A DNA stretch of 64,000 nucleotides from Cepaea nemoralis (taxonomy: Eukaryota > Mollusca > Gastropoda > Stylommatophora > Helicidae): assembly GCA_014155875.1 (NCBI GenBank), contig JACEFZ010005531.1, forward strand, positions 165,001 through 229,000, written 5' to 3'. How positions within the stretch are numbered: the first letter of the stretch is position 1; each line of letters starts with the position of its first letter. The notes beneath the pieces are model-generated. The model saw only the letters and a program-made list of their open reading frames with translations. It was not told the origin of the DNA and made no database searches. Of the stretch, positions 60,920 through 64,000 are shown piece after piece. The position numbers were made by a program, and so were the translations under genes.

Positions 60920-61828
60920 TCATGTTCCTCTTGTACCTTGCGGTGTCGAGGTGAAGTATAAACTTCGTGAGAGTGCCTGGTTATCGGCTTCGTATATCGA
61001 CATTCCCATGGATTCTGTTATTCCCTCAGTCCAACGTTTACGTGGTCGGCCTCTTCCTCTGTTTCCATCTGGTCTGTACATCATTGCTTGTTGTGGCATG
61101 CTGTTGACTGGTAGCCTACTTGCATGGCCAAACCATTTGACTTGCTGCTTTCTACTAAAATCTAGAGCAGCTTTAACCCCTACTTTAGTCCTGATTTCTT
61201 CATTTCTGATCTTATCTCTTCTTGATACGTTGAGTATTCTTCTCAGAAACCTCATTTCTGTTGTTGTGATTTTTCTTTTCTCTTTTTCTGTCATTGTCCA
61301 GGTTTGGCATTGGTAGCACAGAGTTGGTAGGAAGATTGTGTTGTAAAGTGCTTTCTTAGTAGTTATTGATACATGTTTGTTCTTTAGTATTGGTGCCATT
61401 TGTCCAATGAGTTGGTTTGCCTTATTGCACCTATTTTCGATCTCGTCTTCTGATCTGCCATTTGATGATATTATACTTCCTAGGTACTTGAAGCTCTTTA
61501 CTTGTTTCAAGGGATGTTCGTTTAGGTGAATTGTTGCTGTTTGGTCTTCTTTAGTTATAGTCATTACCTCTGTTTTGCTTGTGCTAATTTTCATGTTATG
61601 TTCCCTACATTTTTCGTTTAGACTATTCATGTGGTCTTGTAATTCAGCTTCTGATTTTGCTATTAGTGCTTGGTCGTCCACAAACAGGAGTTCTCTAATG
61701 GTTAGATTTGCAGATGGTTCTTCTTCTTCTGTGTTCTCGTCATGCGGTATTCTTGCTGTCTCTGCTTGGCTGGTTTCTTTACATATGTTGATTTTCTTTC
61801 GTCCTGATATATTGAATATTCTTCTCAT
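60920..61828 (-). mobile_element. RTE-A LINE, longest open copy (302 codons)
   Basis: An open minus-strand frame covers the second half of an RTE reverse transcriptase. ELLFVDDQALI contains the catalytic Asp-Asp (Val replaces the usual Ala). It is followed by MKISTSKTEVMTI, FKYLGSIISSNGRSEDEI, KKALYNTIFLPTLCYQC, MRFLRRILNVSRRDKI, QQVKWFGHASRLP, RGRGRPRKRWTEGI and the end STPQGTRGT. Its first 10-12 residues (MRRIFNISGRKK) come from a different, diverged RTE-A copy that continues to 61960, so the frame is a chimera at about 61795. The fingers and palm upstream are missing, so it cannot act alone. Confidence 0.8.
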
Positions 61829-61960
61829 AAATTTTATTTCCGTTGTTGTAATTGTTCTTTTCTCTGTTATCCGCCATTGTACAAGCTTGGCATTATCAGC
61901 ATATAGTTGGTAGAATGATTATGTTGTAGAGTTCTTATTCAGTATCTACTGATACTTGAG
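61815..61960 (-). mobile_element. Diverged RTE-A scrap at the right end of unit 3
   Basis: Matches 42865-43015 in unit 2 (CCGCCATTGTACAAGCTTGG block). Together with 60597-60900 it shows that one older RTE-A copy was split by the newer RTE-A copy at 60920. Confidence 0.65.
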
Positions 61961-62125
61961 TAGTAATACATGTTGTAAATCCCTCGGATTGAGGCATAAA
62001 ATACCTCATATACTAAGAATAAAGAAGGAGGACCCATGAGGACCCGCATTATTTAGTAAGCTCAAAGAAGGGGAGTGGGGAAACATAATTTATGCATAAT
62101 CGATTGGTGTGCGCCGACTGTTACG

Positions 62126-62845
62126 AGTTGATGTATCCGTATCTTTGATAAGATCGGCGAACATCTGTGAGCAAAAAGTCGATATTGCCGGCAGTTGAAT
62201 ATTAGTGTCGGGGTCGAGGGAGATCGCTGGTGCCATCTGTTTTTAATTAAGGGCGGTGTCGGAATAAAATAATAAGGCAAAGAACGATATGTGGGGTGGG
62301 TTGGTAAATGGTGAAAGATGGGGTGGGGATGCGTAGTTGGTCATAGTGGGATATCACCAATGTGTAACTGCGGTGTCTAGTGGGTTCCCTACCTGGCAAC
62401 AGGTTCGAATCTCACTGTGTGGTTGGTGTGTGCAGGGTCGAGTATGTAACGGGGCTAGGTTATATCATTGGTGATTCGAATCACGCTCCGGGTCGATAAG
62501 GGTGTCCACCCTAGGCGGATCTTTCTAGGAGTATATTAAGACGTAAATTTATAACAATGGTGTCTAGTTGCGGCCATAGAACTTGACAGGTTCGAGTCCT
62601 ACTGTGTGGTGGGATAGTAATGGTAGTGGACGAGTATGTAACGGAGCCAGGTGGTGTCATGGGTGGTTCAAATAATGCGGCTGGTTGATAACTATACCTA
62701 ACATAGGCGCCAGAGAAACGAATCCCGCTGTGTGGGGAATCTGTTAAAGTAACATCGGTGTCACGTATTTCGTATCTTTGTTAAGGTTGGTTTACAACAT
62801 CTGTGACCAAAATATCAATATTGTCAGCAGGTGTATGGTAGCAAA
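62126..62845 (+). repeat. Degenerate tandem repeats with tRNA-like B-boxes
   Basis: Two tRNA-like segments share GTGTCTAGTKG and then GGTTCGAATCT (62402-62412) or GGTTCGAGTCC (62589-62599), followed by GAGTATGTAACGG. A partial third has ACGAATCCCGCTGTGTGG near 62717. An outer word (CGTATCTTTGATAAG... CATCTGTGA) at about 62138 recurs at about 62771. They may be diverged SINEs derived from tRNA. None folds convincingly into a complete tRNA. Confidence 0.45.
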
Positions 62846-63472
62846 AATAGTGTATATTGTAAATTTGTTGTGTTGGCGACAGTTGGTACTATTAATTATA
62901 TCACCAGTATATGTTAACAAAGGAGAGCTCGCTTGAATCGACCGAGGCGGGAGAGGTTACCTGACCCGTGATTTACTCTATAAGGCCCATAGTACCAGTT
63001 TTCCTATAGCGGTTATTAGTGATCTGTAGAGACCTGTAGTGGTTTATGCCCTATCATTACACAGTATAAAGGAAAATCTTTTAAAAAAAGTCAAGATGGC
63101 GGCTAGTACTAGTAGTGGTGGGTATGGCTTAGTGATATTCGTTGTTAAGGAGTGGGTGAGTTGTGAAAGGGGTAGATAATTGCATTCGAACCACTATCAT
63201 CATGCAGAGTCAGCTCGTTAAAGGAAATTCTTGAAGAAAAAATAAAAAATAAATAAAAGAGTAAAGATTGTCCTCCATGTCGTCGTGGGTGTCGGGCTGG
63301 AAGCAGGTCGACCCTGATGGTGGCGTAATTTCATAACAATGAAACAACATGACCACTAACTTTTCTATATCGCGGCCAAACTATGTGCAGGCCTCCATCC
63401 TTTGAGATGAGTCTGCTTGAGGCTTCTGGCGGCAGAGTGACTTGTGAAGCAAACAAACCGATGTGTGGCTTA
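62846..63472. other. Non-repetitive stretch, no gene recognised
   Basis: No long ORF and no repeat shared with the rest of the window. It contains an exact AAGATGGCGGC word at 63093-63103, discussed as a possible YY1-type site. Confidence 0.4.
63093..63103 (+). promoter_or_regulatory. YY1-type motif overlapping an ATG
   Basis: AAGATGGCGGC matches the YY1 consensus found at or just after many animal transcription starts. The ATG opens a 27-codon frame (MAASTSSGGYG...), with a GTATGG donor-like word at about 63120. Chance occurrence is possible. Confidence 0.3.
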
Positions 63473-63574
63473 CAACCAATCAGGGTGTTTGTTAATTGAT
63501 CCACATTTTATGTTAGACAATCACTGATTGGCTGGCAACTACTGTGGGCGGGGCTTAATTTATGTAATATATAA
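63473..63574 (+). promoter_or_regulatory. Promoter-like cluster: CCAAT boxes, GC box, TATA
   Basis: CCAATCAG lies at 63476-63483, an inverted CCAAT (ATTGGCT) at 63527-63533, GTGGGCGGGGC at 63544-63554 and TATATAA at 63568-63574. Order and spacing suit a plus-strand TATA promoter starting near 63600. Confidence 0.4.
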
Positions 63575-63616
63575 CCAATTCACCTAACTCTCACTCACTT
63601 TGTGGTTTACAGAAGA

Positions 63617-63748
63617 ATGACGAACGATCGAGTCTTCAGTTTTGTGGTTATTCAACTGCTATTTGCCTTCAAGTGTGGAAAGGTTACCAGGCACCCGTTT
63701 GTCTCAGTATCAACGGACTATCAACCATACATGCACCTACAACTTTAG
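63617..63748 (+). CDS. Possible short first exon with signal-peptide-like start
   Basis: The first ATG after the TATA box opens 43 codons, MTNDRVFSFVVIQLLFAFKCG.... A charged start is followed by about 13 hydrophobic residues, like a signal peptide. A donor-like AG/GTTACC lies at about 63682. The rest of the frame is antisense to the Bcl-2-like exon. There is no homology to rely on, so this is speculative. Confidence 0.2.
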   Translation: MTNDRVFSFVVIQLLFAFKCGKVTRHPFVSVSTDYQPYMHLQL

Positions 63749-63936
63749 TGGTTCTGTCTTCCAGTTCTTGGAAAAGCTCAACTGCCTTGTAAGAATTATC
63801 AATCAGCTTCTTACCCAGACGCATCCCAAGTGTAAACAACATCATTATTCTGCCATAGTTTACAACACCAGCGGCAAAGATTTCATCACCGATTGAAACA
63901 AAGACTGGTACAAATTGTTCGGGTTGATACCGCATA
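63688..63936 (-). CDS. Bcl-2-family internal exon (BH1 to BH2), partial gene
   Basis: The minus-strand peptide contains a BH1-like segment, EIFAAGVVNYGRIMMLF (residues about 18-34). Its NYGR corresponds to the family's NWGR, whose Arg and Gly line the BH3-binding groove. It is followed by GMRLGKKLI and, after a helical stretch, by a BH2-like end ILRQTGAW. The final Trp codon is split: the exon stops after TG at 63688 and a GTAACC donor follows. Many Bcl-2-family genes have an intron at this Trp. Upstream, CTTAG at about 63937-63941 can serve as acceptor, giving an exon of 249 bases. BH3, BH4 and the tail would be in exons outside or elsewhere. It could be pro- or anti-apoptotic (Bok/Bax-like or Bcl-2-like). 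Confidence 0.65.
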
Positions 63937-64000
63937 CTAAGCTAGTGAACATTGCATCTTGTTGTTTGGGTATTTGGCGTCCTAAACTAGTCAACGTCGA

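Noticed and set aside
62360..62620. Functional tRNA genes
   Set aside because: B-boxes are good, but I could not draw a full cloverleaf for either segment.
63642..63896. 84-residue plus-strand frame
   Set aside because: Antisense to the Bcl-2-like exon and without recognisable motifs; only the separate ATG at 63617 has any promoter context.

Overview
The window is animal (metazoan) nuclear DNA that is almost entirely repeats. Signs of this are split exons, AP-endonuclease LINEs, RTE-type fragments, Gypsy-type gag/pol debris, a hAT fragment, tRNA-derived SINEs and very long microsatellites. The RTE, gag and Helitron-like sequences look like those of invertebrates (for example molluscs or chelicerates), but I cannot name the species. 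Most long open frames are artefacts of simple repeats: GACC, GGA, CAT and GACA arrays stay open in several frames at once.

Layout. About 190-8055 is a truncated copy of a large duplicated unit. About 8060-24500 is a mosaic: a decayed Gypsy-type element (9474-11990, minus), a LINE 3' end with poly(A) (about 12850-14033, plus), a second gag-bearing element (about 15420-18400, minus), RTE pieces, a hAT transposase fragment (about 20360-20550) and a large Helitron-like element with 2 kb of polypurine sequence (20945-24496). About 24640-43110 and 43970-61960 are two near-tandem copies of the same 18-19 kb unit. Each unit contains, in order, a minus-strand RTE-A fragment, an RPA43-like sequence, a CAT microsatellite, RTE-B fragments on both strands, a 47-bp minisatellite, a GACN tetranucleotide array, an RTE-C fragment, a second RPA43-like sequence and a 52-bp minisatellite. 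About 61960-63480 is lower-repeat DNA with tRNA-like tandem units. The right end (63473-63936) carries a plus-strand promoter-like cluster and a minus-strand Bcl-2-family exon.

Genes. The only long intact protein gene is a 1052-residue endonuclease/reverse-transcriptase ORF (54046-57204). It sits in a LINE bounded by an 11-bp target-site duplication, and the paralogous unit shows the empty site. Five sequences resemble the RNA polymerase I subunit RPA43 (POLR1F/TWISTNB). Each has its own frameshift or stop, so they look like duplicated pseudogenes. The best host-gene candidate is the Bcl-2-like exon, which ends in a splice donor inside the BH2 tryptophan codon.

The repeats are linked. Comparing the units shows empty and filled sites for four or more insertions, and shows the same microsatellite locus at about 0.08, 0.2 and 2.4 kb. 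CAT/ATG arrays sit on the 3' tails of RTE elements, and tetranucleotide arrays sit inside the Helitron-like elements.
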